Source: Impatiens glandulifera (lineage: Eukaryota; Streptophyta; Magnoliopsida; Ericales; Balsaminaceae). From it: a stretch of 64,000 nt of DNA. A program made the translations under genes and the position numbers. Positions 22,085 to 35,007 of the stretch are shown here, piece by piece; the stretch's first letter is position 1; each line of letters begins with the position of its first letter. A model generated the notes under the pieces. The model made no database searches, was not told the origin of the DNA, and saw nothing but the letters and a program-made list of their open reading frames with translations. Location: contig NC_061862.1 of assembly GCF_907164915.1 (NCBI RefSeq), positions 6,237,473 through 6,301,472 on the forward strand. Reading direction: 5' to 3'.

Positions 22085-22962
22085 CTTAATATCATATCTA
22101 ACTTAGTTATAATTTTCTAGCTACTCTAATTTTTAAATTTCCATTCCAAGTTGTCGTCTTTTAAAATCAACCTTATGTTTGGAAATAAGAAAATTTTCAA
22201 ACTCAGTAATCGAAAACCCCGTAATTTACATTGTTCCCGAATCTCGAGTGAGATGAGAAACCAAAATGATAGAGTTGACAAGAGTTCATTTTTTAATTTT
22301 GTTAATTAGACTAGTTTTGACTTTGAGAGTTACCATCTAATTTATTCCTCAAAATATTAGGAAAGAAAAATATGTTTGCGTGTTCAAACACAACTTAGAG
22401 ATTTCAATTTGGTTGGTGCTTGTTTACAATTGAGGAAATACAGGGCACTATAACTCACATTTCCGTCAAATGGTGATCTCTACTATAAAATTTTGGCTTT
22501 TTTTATAAAAAAAATATATTTTTATACCTTGTTTATTTATGAAGTCTTTGTACATGCGTTTAAAGATAAATCAAAACATAAATACGTGACTTGGTTTCGT
22601 GTCAACATGTCCTTAGAATATGCGTCTAGATTATTTCATAGTGTGAATAAATAATTAAAAAAATAAAGGCACACTTATGAGGCTATGATAAAAAAAATGA
22701 AATCATGAAGGTACCAAAAATATAACAAAGGGAAAGTTAACATTTATTTTGTTTTTTTAAAATATTTTCATTTAACTATATTTTAGATTTTAGATTTTTT
22801 TTTTAAGAAATTAGTTAAATCTAGCAAAGGAAAATAAGAAAAAAAAACAGAAAAATAGAAATAAACAATCCTAGGGGACAACGGGTTAATTCGATTATAA
22901 CATTATTAGTACTACGAAATTCAATGATATTCAATCATTTCCTATTTTTGCTTCCCTCTTTG
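22085..22962. repeat. Diverged third copy of the outer palindrome-arm sequence
   Basis: About 22130-22700 follows the same order as 14640-15060 of the right arm, in the same orientation. Shared steps include ATCTAATTT, a TGTTTGCGTGTTCAAACACA / GCGAGTACAAACACATTTTA-like block, a TTTAGATTATTTCATA-like block and a GGCACACTTATGAGGCTATGAT end. It is more diverged than the two arms are from each other. No gene is seen. Confidence 0.4.
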
Positions 22963-22967
22963 AACAT

Positions 22968-23254
22968 TGTTGGTTTCTTTGCCTAAAATATTCTTTTTGG
23001 GTGATTGTCCCACATAGGAAGTGAGCAAGAAAATTGTATTGACCTAGCCCTATAAATAAAAGGTTTGGGTGTTAGTTTTCTCTTGACTATTTTGAGTATT
23101 TGTAATCCGTGTTAACGATTATAGTGGAATATTTTTCAGTGGCTCTGCTCGTGGATTAGTCAGCACTTTTGCTGGATACCACGTTAAATCGGGTGTCGCT
23201 TTCATTCTATCTTTTACTATTATTATTATCATTGTTCTCGCATCCGTTATAACA
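22968..23254 (+). repeat. 5' LTR of the Copia element
   Basis: 287 bases, TGTTGGTTTC...GTTATAACA, with the TATA box CCTATAAATAAAAGG near 23050. Matches 28877-29164. Confidence 0.93.
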
Positions 23255-23297
23255 AATTGGTATTAGAGCGGGGTTGTTCAGATCTGCTTAGGCAAGA

Positions 23298-26200
23298 ATG
23301 ATGGTTTGAGGTAAAAGTTTGAAATTCGACAAGTTTATTGGGAGGAATAGTTTCAGTCTGTGGCAGATCAAGGTCCGGGCATTGTTGAAACAACACGGCC
23401 TATGGGCTCCCTTGATGAAGCATGCACCTGTCCCACCACCTGCTGATATGGAGTCTTTGGAAGAAAAGACACACTCAACATTGCTCTTGGCTCTAGCAAA
23501 CGATATCATTACTGAGGTGGCTGAGGAGGAAACCGCTGCTGGTTTGTGGTCTAAGCTGGAGACTTTATACATGAAGAAGAGCTTAACCAACAAGTTGCTT
23601 TTGAAGCAACGTTTGTTTAGTTTGCGTATGCAGGAAGGTACACCTCTTAGAGACCATCTAGATCAATTAAATGCAATATTATTATATCTGCGTAATATTG
23701 ATATTAAGATAGATGATGAGGATGCTGCCTTGATTCTGTTAGTTTCTTTACCAATATCATATGAAAACTTTAGGGAGTCTTTCATTAGTGGTAAAGATTC
23801 ATTGGCTCTAGAAGAAGTTAGATCTTCCATTCACAGTAGAGAATTGCGACATAGCTGCAGTGGCACTATTTCGGATAGTCAGGCTGTTGGTCTAGTTGCA
23901 AACAACCATCAGGGATATGGTAAACCGGGGAAAAAGAAGTTCCCCAAGAAACTAGTTAGTAGGGGTTTGAAACCAACAAATGTGTGCAATTACTGTAAGG
24001 AAAAGGGACATTGGAAGAATGAATGTCCAAAGAAAAGACAAAGTCAACATGAGAAGGCACCAGGTACTGTTGCAGTTGCTGAAGATGGTACAAACTCCGA
24101 AGAGGATATTGCCTTAGTTGCTGATGGTCACACACATTACACTGATGTGTGTGTTCTAGATTCTGGAGCATCTTACCATATTTGTCCTAGGAGGGAATGG
24201 TTTTTAACCTATGAGCAGGTGGATGGTGGAAATATTTCTATGACCAATAGCTCTACCTGCAAGGTGGTTGGGATGGGATCGATCAATATTAGGACTCATG
24301 ATGGAAAATTCCGTACACTGAACGAAGTTAGACATGTTCCACACATGACGAAGAATCCGATATCTCTAAGTCTTTTGGACAAGAAGGGGTTTAGCTTCAA
24401 AGGTGAAAGTGGAGCCTTACATGTTTACAAGGGTTCAAGTGTGATTCTGAAAGGTGTGAAGCAGGGCACTTTGTATTTTCTACAAGGTACTATGATATCT
24501 GATTCTATTGTTGTTGTTTCCTCCGAGATTGACCAAGGAGACATGACGAAGTTGTGGCACATGAGGCTTGGGCATATGAGTGAGAAGGGGATGCAAATGC
24601 TGGCTAAAGATGATCTTCTATGTGGGCATAAGATAAAGGATCTTGGGTTTTGTGAACATTGTGTTTTTGAGAAACTACATCGCAACAAGTTCCCCAAAGC
24701 GATTCATAGAACAAAAGGCACACTTGATTACATTCACTTTGATTGTTGGGGGCCGTCACGTGTAGAGTCTTTGGGGGGTCACAGGTATTTTATGTCGTTG
24801 ATTGATGATTATTCAAGGATGACCTGGATATTCATAATGAAGCATAAGAGTGATGCTTTCAAGAACTTCAAGCAGTGGAAGGCATTAGTGGAGAATCAAA
24901 CTGGGAAGAGGGTCAAGAGGTTACGAACTGATAATGGTTTAGAATTCTGTTGGTCTGAGTTTAATGAGTTTTGCTAGACTGAGGGGATTGCCAGACATCA
25001 TACGGTTAAGAATACACCTCAGCAGAATGGTGTAGCAGAACGTATGAATCAGACACTACTGGAGAGAGCTCGGTGTATGCTCTCAAATGCTGGGTTAACA
25101 AGAATGTTTTGGGCTGAAGCAATTAACACAGTATGCTATCTGATTAATCGTGGACCTCACACAGGTATAAATCTGAAAACTCCTTATGAACTGTGGTCTG
25201 GGAAGCTTGTTGATTACTCTATTTTGAGAACTTTTGGTTGCACGGTCTACTATCATGTCAATGAGGGGAAGTTGGAGCCAAGAGCAAAGAAGGGAGTATT
25301 TGTAGGCTATGGGAATGGTGTGAAAGGATATAGGATTTGGTCCCCTTCTGAGAGGAGGGTTATTCTGAGTAGGAATGTTGTCTTTGATAAAAAATTCATG
25401 CTTAACCCAACTGTGAAGTTCACCATTCCGGTAGATTGTGGTGTCGAGAAACAGGTGGAGTAGGAAAAGACTAAGGCTAGTTGTGAAGTAGAGGAGAGTT
25501 TTTCTCAACCACTTTCAGCGACAGAGTTTTCAGTTGCTCCATCATCATCTGTAGAACATCAAAATTTAGCTCTTAATCGCCCTAGAAGAGCTAATTTTGG
25601 TGTACCTCCTATAATGTATGGTTATGAGGACATCGTTGCCTATGCTTTACAGGTTGAAGAGGAAGTGGATCCTCATGAGCCATTCACCTACAAGAAAGTT
25701 GTTGCGGGTACAAGTCTGTCCAATGGCTTGCTGCCATGGGAGATGAGATGGCGTCACTTCAAAAGAATCTGACTTGGGAATTAGCTAGAAGACCACCAGG
25801 GAGAAAGGTTGTCACTTGTAAATGGTTGTTCAAGAAGAAGGAAGGGTTGTCACCAGCTGAGGGGGTCAAGTATAAAGCCAGGTTAGTTTCTAGAGGGTTC
25901 AGTTAGAAAGAGGGAGTGGACTATAATGAGATATTCTCACCAGTAGTCAAACATACTTCCATCAGGGTGCTACTTGCTATAGTTGCACATCAGGACCTGG
26001 AACTCGAACAGCTAGACGTAAAGACAACTTTCTTACATGGAGAGTTGGAAGAAGAGATATACATGACTCGGCCAGATGGTATTCAGGAACCTGGAAAAGA
26101 GGAATATGTTTGCAAGTTGAAGAAGTCCTTATATGGACTAAAACAGTCTCCGAGGCAGTGGTATAAGCGGTTCGATAGCTACATGTTTAAGATTGGCTAT

Positions 26201-27231
26201 TCAAGGAGTCCGTATGACAATTGTGTCTACTACAACAAGCTCAAAGATGGTTCTTTCATCTATTTGGTATTGTATGTAGATGATATATCGCTAGCTGCTG
26301 AGAAGAAGTCTGACATTCAAAAATTGAAGGGACTACTCAGTATAGAATTCGAAATGAAGAATTTAGGTGCTGCTAAGAAAATGCTGGGAATGGAGATCTA
26401 TAGAGATAGAAGTCATAAGAAGTTATTCTTGTCACAGAAGGGATATATTCAGAAAGTTCTATTGAGGTTTGGAATGGCTACTACTAAGCCCATTGATACT
26501 CCTAGTGCTTCAAATGCACATTTGCCTGTAGTATTTGCACCTAAATCATCTTAGGAGAAGGAATACATGTCACATGTTCCTTATGCTAGTGCAGTGGGAA
26601 GCTTGATGTATGCTATGGTCTGTACTAGACCGGATATTGCACATGTTGTTAGTGTTGTCAGTAGGTTCATGGGAGACCCTGGTAAGGAACACTGGCAAGT
26701 AGTGAAGAGGATTTTCCGCTATCTCAGGGGTACATCTGATATTGGTCTCAGTTATGGTGGTGATAGTCAGTGTCTAGTATCTAGTTACTCAGATTCTGAC
26801 TATGCTGGAGATGTAGACAGTAGAAGATCGATGACCGGTTATGTATTCACACTTGGTGGTTCTGTTGTGAGTTGGAATGCTACTCTGCAGCCGACAGTAA
26901 CTTTGTCTACTATAGAGGCAGAATATATGGCTTTGACAGAAGCTGCTAAGGAGGGAATCTGGTTGAAAGGATTGGTTAGTGACTTGGGTCTACACCACGA
27001 TCAGGCTTCAGTGTACTGCGACAGTTTGAGTGCAATATGCTTAACCAATGATCAAGTTCACCATGAAAGAACAAAACACATTGATGTGAGGTACCATTTT
27101 CTGAGAAGTGAGAAGAGGATCAAGGTAAACAAAGTGGGGACTGCAGACAATCCAGCTGATATGTTTACCAAGCCGGTTCCGCAGAGCAAGTTTCAACACT
27201 GTTTGAACTTGCTCAATGTTAGAAGCTGTTG
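23298..27231 (+). pseudogene. Copia gag-pol polyprotein pseudogene
   Basis: The frame starts ATG at 23298, hits TGA at 23307, then runs open as gag (KFDKFIGRNSFSLW). Next come the zinc knuckle CNYCKEKGHWKNEC (near 23980), protease VLDSGASYHIC (24150), the integrase HMRLGHMSEKGM and DYIHFDCWGPSRVES region with IDDYSRMTWIF, the RT core LYVDDI (26270) and RNase [10 protein letters not shown] through PADMFTKPV (26790-27170). In-frame TAG stops occur at 24975, 25461, 25904 and 26552, and a one-base frameshift lies near 25700-25715. In a live element this one polyprotein would supply capsid, protease, integrase and reverse transcriptase for replication through the cytoplasm and reinsertion. This copy cannot make one. 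Confidence 0.93.
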
Positions 27232-27327
27232 ATTGCCCTTGAAGGGGCAAGGCCTGAGGCAGAGCATGTCACATCTGGGCATTCAGTGTAATACATCTGT
27301 TTTGTTTATCTGGGCATTCAGTATAAT

Positions 27328-28789
27328 CAGTGGCGGACCTACAAGGGGGGCCTTGGGGGGCCTGGGCCTCCCCCAACCATAAAAGTTTTAAGATATTTTA
27401 TATATATATTTATCAAATAAGATTTTGTCCTGCTGGTTTTGGAGTTAACCTTCCATAATTGAGGTCAGGTGATCAAACCCTGCCTCTCACATTTTTTTTA
27501 TACAAACATTATTTTCTAATATTTATAATAAATTAACACTTTCTTTTATAAAAAATAATTAATTCATAATTATAGTATTCTAATTTCAAATATAATTTTA
27601 TTAAAGTAATTATTATTTTTATTTTATACCAACAATATTTTTTAAGATACAATATTTATAATAATACATAAATTTTAGTTAATATATAAATAAGATTTAT
27701 TTATATGATTTAAAATATAAAGAATTATATATAAAATAATGAAAATCATATAAGATTATTATTTATTTTAAAACTACATTTATATTATAATTATATATAT
27801 ATATATATATATTATTAATTTCAATATAATTAATTAATAATACAAATTACTCATAAAATAAAGATTAAAATAATAATTTATATAAATATAAGGGTAAAAT
27901 AATAGTTTATATAAATATAAAGGTAAAATATTATTTTATATTTTTTAATTTTAAATTAGTTTTAAACTATTACAACGAATTTGTTATATTTTATTTAGGG
28001 GCCTAGGTTATGACACATATCTATTTTTAGTTATTTATTTTATGTAGGATATAGAATAATGGAGATGTTCTATAAACGAATTTTTACTTTTACATCACAT
28101 TAGCAGTCTGAGCATTCTCAATCAATTAATGAGCCTACTAATGAGTCTAATGTTACTGATCAAATATACATGGTTAGAACATAGCATATCAAAAGATACA
28201 TCATTTTATTTTTAGTGTTATCTTTTTAAGCCTTTAAATAGAGAAAACGTAGATGTTACCTTTATAGGAGATGGGTACAAAAATTGGAAAAGGGCATTAG
28301 AAAGATTCAATCGACATATGAGAACTTCAAATAGTTTTCATAATGAAGCTAGAAATCAATTTGAATCATTTCAAGATCAAAGACATAACATGAGAAACGT
28401 TTTACGTACACATGGTCGTGATATAGAAATAAATTATCGCACCCGTTTAACGACAATGTTTGATGTAACACGCTTTCTATTGAGACAAGGATTACCTTTT
28501 CGAGGACATGATGAGTCAAGTAGTTCATCAAATAAAAGTAATTTTCTTGAATTGATTGATTGGTATAGTCAACGTAATGAAGATATTTTGTCTTTTTTTT
28601 TGTACCGACTCATGGACAAGAATAATTTAGTAATTGTGCTTGTTAGTATTTTGTAATTGTGCTTGTTAGTATTTTTATGTAATTACCGAGTAAAATTTTA
28701 ATTAAAAAATGAATTTATTTGATCGCCAAAAAATGCTATGTTACTATGTATTTGGCCCCCCCGAGAAAATATTTCTGGGTCCGCCACTG
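27328..28789 (+). mobile_element. hAT transposon, deletion derivative, nested in the Copia element
   Basis: The terminal inverted repeats are CAGTGGCGGACCTACA at 27328 and, inverted, CAGTGGCGGACCCAGA at 28789. Both are flanked by a perfect 8-bp duplication AGTATAAT (27320-27327 and 28790-28797), the hAT target size. The 1462-bp element keeps a piece of transposase (28220-28620) and an AT-rich filler. It inserted after the Copia element, since it splits the Copia 3' untranslated region. Confidence 0.95.
28220..28620 (+). pseudogene. hAT transposase fragment (TTF zinc finger / DUF4371 part)
   Basis: Upstream of the ATG at 28318 the frame already reads CYLFKP and NWKRALERFNRH. It then continues IEINYRTRLTTMFDVTRFLLRQGLPFRGHDES and NFLELIDWYSQRNEDI. 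This is the junction of the TTF-type zinc finger and DUF4371 domain of plant zinc-finger-MYM-type hAT proteins. The catalytic and dimerisation parts are missing, so it cannot act on its own. Confidence 0.8.
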
Positions 28790-28876
28790 AGTATAATGCA
28801 TCTGGCACATCTGATATTTAAAGTACATCTGGTGCATCTGGCTATCTGGGAAAATATTCAAGTCAAGGTGAAGATT

Positions 28877-29164
28877 TGTTGGTTTCTTTGCCTAGAATAT
28901 TCTTTTTGGGTGATTGTCCCACATAGGAAGTGAGCAAGAAAAATGTATTGACATGGCCCTATAAATAAAGGGTTTGGGTATTAGTTTTCTCTTGAACTAT
29001 TTTGAGTATTTGTAGTCCGTGTTAACGATTATAATGGAATATTTTTCAGTGGCTCTCCACGTAGATTAGTCAGCACTTTGCTTGGATACCACGTTAAATT
29101 GGGTGTAGCTTTCATTATGTCTTTTACTATTATTATTATTATTGTTCTCGCATCCGTTATAACA
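28877..29164 (+). repeat. 3' LTR of the Copia element
   Basis: 288 bases, the partner of 22968-23254, with the TATA box CCTATAAATAAAGGG. Differences from the 5' LTR are mostly transitions. Confidence 0.93.
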
Positions 29165-29450
29165 AACATGTAGCGCTGACCTGTTGAATATAATTAGATT
29201 GAGGTAGTGTCAGTAAATAAAGGTATGATCGAACTAACTAGGACAACGGATCAAGCTGTTTGTTTCAGGAGTTGCAAGCGAAGCTAATCATCATTTTGGA
29301 GTCACTTGGACCAGACAGAGAAGTTGTCTTTTTCTGTTCTTCCCATGAATTGTCCGTGAACAAAAATGTTTCCTCCCAAATAACGTCTTGTTCAATAAAA
29401 TTGGAGATTATTTGATCCTTTTTTAAAAGCTTCTTACCTAAACTAAAAAC

Positions 29451-30399
<949 letters not shown>

Positions 30400-30409
30400 T
30401 TTTTTTAAA

Positions 30410-31478
30410 GAAAAAAGTCCACTTACACGTATGTACTTGTACAACTAGTTCACTTAGACGTATATACTAATAAAAGATCATTTAAATATATGTATTATCA
30501 AAAATTGGCTCATTTAGCCTTTTTTAGTAACCATGGTTAACCTTTATTTTTAAATTTATATATTTATTAATTAAATATTAATATATTTTCTCTCTCCTTC
30601 TCTTTCATTAATTAAACTAGGTAATTTATTTTATTCTTAAATTTTTTATTATTTTAATATTAATTTCTCTTTTATATTTCATCGTTTTTTTTATTAGTTT
30701 TTATTTCTCATATTTTTTAAATTCTCATTTTTTAAAAAAAATTTAACAACTTATTTATGAATTTTATGTTTTATTATAATATTTTTTTGAAGGATTTTTT
30801 CTTATTTAATTTAATATAATAAAAATGAAAAAGGGATTTTTCTTATTTAGTTTAATATAAATAATAATGAAATTAATAATTTTTTATTTAATTTTTATTC
30901 ACGACTTATATTAGTAGTAAATGAATTGTTTTGTCTAATATTTGATTATTACTCTTTTGGTGTTTGATGAATGAGTTTTTATTATTATTCAATTATTAAT
31001 TATTAATTAATTTATTTTTGTGTTGAAGGATTTTTATTGTTGAAAAAAAATTCATTATTATATTCAATTATTGGGATCAAACAATTTTAAAATAATTAAT
31101 AATTAATATGAATATAAAAAAAAATATATAAAAAAGAAGAAGAAATATAGAGTTAAAATAATTAATGATGAATGGTCATATATATATATAAAATAAAATT
31201 AAAATAATCAATCATAAATACTCGTATAGAAATAATAAAAATTTATAAAAAAGATAAAAATAGAGGTTCATTTATTAGTAATAAATGAAAAGAAAAGAGA
31301 GAGAAAATATATTAATATTTAATTAATATAAATTTAAAAATAAAAGTTAACCATGGTTACTAAAAGAGGCTAAATGAGCCAATTTTTAATAGTACGTACC
31401 TTTAAATGACCTTTAATTAGTACATATGTTTAATTGAGCTAGTTGTACAAGTACACACGTCTAAGTGAGTTTTTTTCC
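30410..31478. mobile_element. Non-autonomous Mutator-like element with long TIRs
   Basis: The terminal inverted repeats exceed 150 bases. They start near AAAAAGTCCACTTACACGTA at the left and, inverted, AAAAAACTCACTTAGACGTG at the right. They run inward through GTACTTGTACAACTAG, AAAAATTGGCTCATTTAGCC and AGTAACCATGGTTAAC. The flanks share a 9-bp TTTTTTAAA (30401-30409, 31480-31488), the Mutator target size. There is no transposase inside. Its interior is the template for recognising the relic at 4715-9190. Confidence 0.82.
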
Positions 31479-31489
31479 TTTTTTTAAAT

Positions 31490-31725
31490 CTGGTACAAAT
31501 CAAACATCATTTCACTCTTCTCTTATCAATCACATCACTAAATTAATTACCTAAAATACTAAAATATCATTTATTTTAAATTATTATTTTTTATTTTATT
31601 TTTATATATCAATACCCTTTAAATTTTTTTCACTAAAAATATTCATTATCTCATCAAAATCATCCACGACAATTAATTTTTTTTCCTTTAAATTTTTTAA
31701 ATAACCTCAATACAAACTAGGCGAA
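31490..31725 (-). mobile_element. MITE, GGCCTTGTTCG family, copy 3 (inverted)
   Basis: Read on the minus strand, it starts near GCCTAGTTTGTATTGAGGTT and shows the same AT-rich core with TATTGATATATAAAAATAAAA and a GTGATTGATAAGAGAAGAGTG stretch as at 15078-15331. It abuts the right target duplication of the MULE at 30410-31478. Confidence 0.55.
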
Positions 31726-32168
31726 AAACAAAAAAAAATGTCACAGACGTCATGATACAACATTCATAACACATTCAATAATAACTAATTATAATACACT
31801 ATCTTTTTATTTATATATCTTATGTCAACATCCCAACATGAATACCATCTCATTACAAAATAAAATATAACATTGTCTCAAATTAAAGAATAAAAAAAAT
31901 CAATGTTTTGACAAGGCATAATTATGTATAGAATTTACAAAGTGGTACATTTTCATTTAAAATTAACATTTAAAAAATGATTATTAATTTATACCTAATT
32001 TTTAAATAAATAAAAATGTTAAAAGTTTATTTTTTCTGTAAAAAATGTAAAAAATAGTTAAAAAGAAAATTAACCGATGAACCAATTAACCAGTAGGTTA
32101 GGGTTTCGGACTAGCTTAAAAGCCATGTTTGAAGGCATCACCTCATTTTCCACTTTAGATTCACAGTC

Positions 32169-33632
32169 ATGTCATCTTCCGCCCTATCAATCGCCGCCAG
32201 ATCCGTTTTCCGGTCCACATCCACCCGGAATTCCGCGGCCAGAATCGCCTCCGAGGCCAAGAAGGCTGCCAGCTCTCCTTTCCGACTCTCGAGCAGAAAT
32301 ACTCTCTCTCAGCGTATCTTCAGGTCGCTGCTTCACACAGAGATCACAACTGATTTTCTGTTCCTATACCCACCTCATATTTTCCATTACAGAAACGTAT
32401 TTCAAGTACAACTTTGTTTTTACAGGTCACCGGCTGAATTGAGTGCTTGCCTGGAGACAATGCAACCATTTCATACAGCAACTGCTTCGGCATTAATGAC
32501 TTCAATGCTCTCTCTCTCACGGCAGAGTTACGGTTGGCTTTCCGAAGGTAATTAATTAACCTTACCTTTTGGATGCTTGAATGAATTGTTCTTCCCAATT
32601 GGTTATCTAGACAAGTTCTGTTGTTGTTTTTTATTGCTTTTAATGATGAATAAATAGAGAAATCATTAGTTTTTATGAACACAATTGAAGAATCTGGATT
32701 GATTTTGAGTATGCAAGTTATTCAAGATGTTAGAATATGTTGAAACTTGAAAGAAGTGAAAGATTAAGATTTGGGTATAGCTCTGGACACCTTTAAGCTA
32801 CAACATATTATTGTTCTTCCTGTTGTGAGATAAAGACATGAGACAGAGTTCACCAACTTAAAATTATCATAGTGATACTACATTTTTTAATGCAATTTTC
32901 CTTTGATAATCGTTTGAAGAGTCTGCTGTTTGATTTTGTGTGGTTATGATATCGTTTTCTGAAGATATCCTTACACAATAGGCTACCTGACCCTTGCGTT
33001 TTTTTCTTCTTGGTTCTAGATATCTAGCAATACTTGGTAGGAACCCCCTCCTGATGTCCTTTTCCACATATTAACTTGTGGTAAGTTAATTAGTACTTCC
33101 TTGAGTTATATTCAATCTTCTAATCAGGTAGGATAGGATGGAGATATCAAAGTCTCGAACCGTTCTAGTCTTAGCGATGAGTGACTTTGATGTTACTATT
33201 CCACTATGTCTTAAGGAGTTGTCACTTTTTCCTTTTGTTTCTTCTACAATCGTCTTGTTTTGATGGGGGAGTTGGTTATTTTTTCCTGTTGTAGGCATTG
33301 ATGATACTAGTTGAAGATGGAGATCCAAAGATGGGATACCTAGATTTGTTTATGTTTTTGCAAGTTAAATAAAATTATTAAGAATCTGATTGCTACAATA
33401 GATTATTATGCAGTTGGTTTGTTTTTAAACTTCATAATCAAAGTTTATTTTGAATTCCATTTTAAACATACATTATGTGTTGTTGTGGTTTGATATGTTT
33501 TGATAGAGGAAAGAAATCTAATTGATTTTTATTATTATTATTACATCAACCAGCTTGCAAAGATGGTGTATGAAATGTCCAAGAGGGTTGGTTCAAGGCA
33601 ATGTTCTTTTTGCAGGATTAGATGACTCCTGA
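32169..33632 (+). CDS. NUCLEAR FUSION DEFECTIVE 6-like mitochondrial protein
   Basis: A three-exon gene: 32169-32323, 32426-32547 and 33616-33632, with all junctions GT-AG and in phase, giving 97 residues. The N-terminus ([21 protein letters not shown], Arg/Ser/Ala-rich without acids) is a typical mitochondrial targeting peptide. The C-terminal half carries the family signature around [15 protein letters not shown] and SRQSYGWL. In Arabidopsis, NFD6 is a small mitochondrial protein needed for polar nuclear fusion in the female gametophyte. The short last exon (GLDDS) follows a 1068-base intron and is the least certain part. The gene converges on the complex I factor gene at 35008-36409. The longer unspliced frames through exon 1 (from 32077 or to 32555) ignore the clear intron. 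Confidence 0.87.
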
Positions 33633-35005
33633 GACTGATGGATATGATGAGATTGAGAATTTTTTTCTGATTGCCATTCAAAAAAAGACTAATGATGATG
33701 ATGATGATGCATTTTCTTTTACATTCCAATTGAAATATGTTGGATTTGGGCTATTTCTACTTTTCCTTATAACAATTTACAGCTTAGGTTGTGTTATTTA
33801 CATTGCTCATCGAACTTTTAGGGCTTGATTGATACTAGTTTTTTCTCTCGGAATAATCCTTCTTTTTTCTATGTAACAAGCTTGTTACCTTAACGTGATA
33901 GATTATTTCTTTAGATTTATCATAAATATCACTTAATCATTGCGTTCTCACTTTTTTATGGGGAGTAATATCGTTTTTAACACCAAATTAAAGTATAAGA
34001 ACTTACCATGTTAAAAGACAGCTTCTCTTTAACTAAGGGGTATGTAAATTGTTCAAATTGAATCAAAATTATTTGAGCGAAACTAATTTCATTAGTCTTC
34101 TTTTTACCGAACCGATTTCAACTGTTTGGTTTATACCATTGAAATCAGTTTAGTACCATTAAAGTTTGACATTTTTATGCTACAACCCGACATGGTTCAC
34201 AACTTCGATAAATAAATACTCCAAACAGAAGCAATTTCAATAAATAAAATCGCAACAAAAATGCTTCTTTCTCTTTAGAGCCTCATATTGAGCTTACTTC
34301 ATATTTCAATTTGAAATAGAAGGTTTCAGCTAATTTCAGTCTAAAAACACACATTTCATGTTATTTCAATTTCAGTTAACAAAACACAATTCTTCAATTT
34401 CATAAAGTTCTTTAATTTCATTTTAAATAATTCTTAACATTATGCATTTGTGTTTTGAAAAACAATTTTTTTAATTTATAGTTTTTTCATAAACTCATTT
34501 CAACTTATTAATAATATTATTCATATATATCATTCATCAATTGTGAACCGACTAACCGCTTAAACCCTTAACTTTAACAACACCATCTTGATATGAACAG
34601 AAATCATTTATCGTGAAAGCCTTGTTAATGATTCTTATCTTAAACCTCAATTGTAAATCAAGCACTAACCATTAAAGTAAAGCCAACTTTGGCCAAAATA
34701 AAGAGCACCTAGGCAACTATTATTAACATTGGTTGTAATCAGTTCAATACATTTACCCAATTAGTTGATGATTCTTCAATATCTATCATCAAACTAATAC
34801 GAGGGCAATAGAGTCATTATTAGCCTTGTAAATAAAAAGTTCAATGTGTTCCTCTGTCTGAAAACAAATTAAATACTACCAAAAATCTCTGTTATACACA
34901 CTCAACTGAAAGATTTGCATGCATTCATTCATTGCAAACCACAAAAGCGAGTAGATCCTTCTCTAAATTTTATAATGTATGCGATGTATGAGTACTGACA
35001 CGATC
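33633..35005. other. 3' region between two convergent genes, no gene
   Basis: The first 200 bases are probably the NFD6-like 3' untranslated region (an in-frame extension to 33828 follows the stop in another frame). The rest is AT-rich. It includes a degenerate passage rich in GAAATCAGTTT/CCGATTTCAACTG words (34080-34420). No coding region. Confidence 0.6.
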
Positions 35006-35007
35006 GA

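Larger units (their letters stand above)
22968..29164 (+). mobile_element. Complete Copia LTR retrotransposon, coding-dead
   Basis: A full element with LTRs at 22968-23254 and 28877-29164 and a perfect 5-bp duplication AACAT on each side (22963-22967, 29165-29169). The primer-binding site TGGTATTAGAGCGGG follows the 5' LTR, and a purine tract (AAGGTGAAGAT) precedes the 3' LTR. The domain order gag, protease, integrase, reverse transcriptase, RNase H is that of Copia (Ty1). The LTRs differ at roughly 17 positions by eye (about 6%). A hAT element (27328-28789) sits between RNase H and the 3' LTR. Confidence 0.95.

Noticed and set aside
32077..32442. A 121-codon frame reading through the first exon of the NFD6-like gene.
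   Set aside because: It is in a different frame from the conserved protein and ignores the intron whose borders join a family-typical product.
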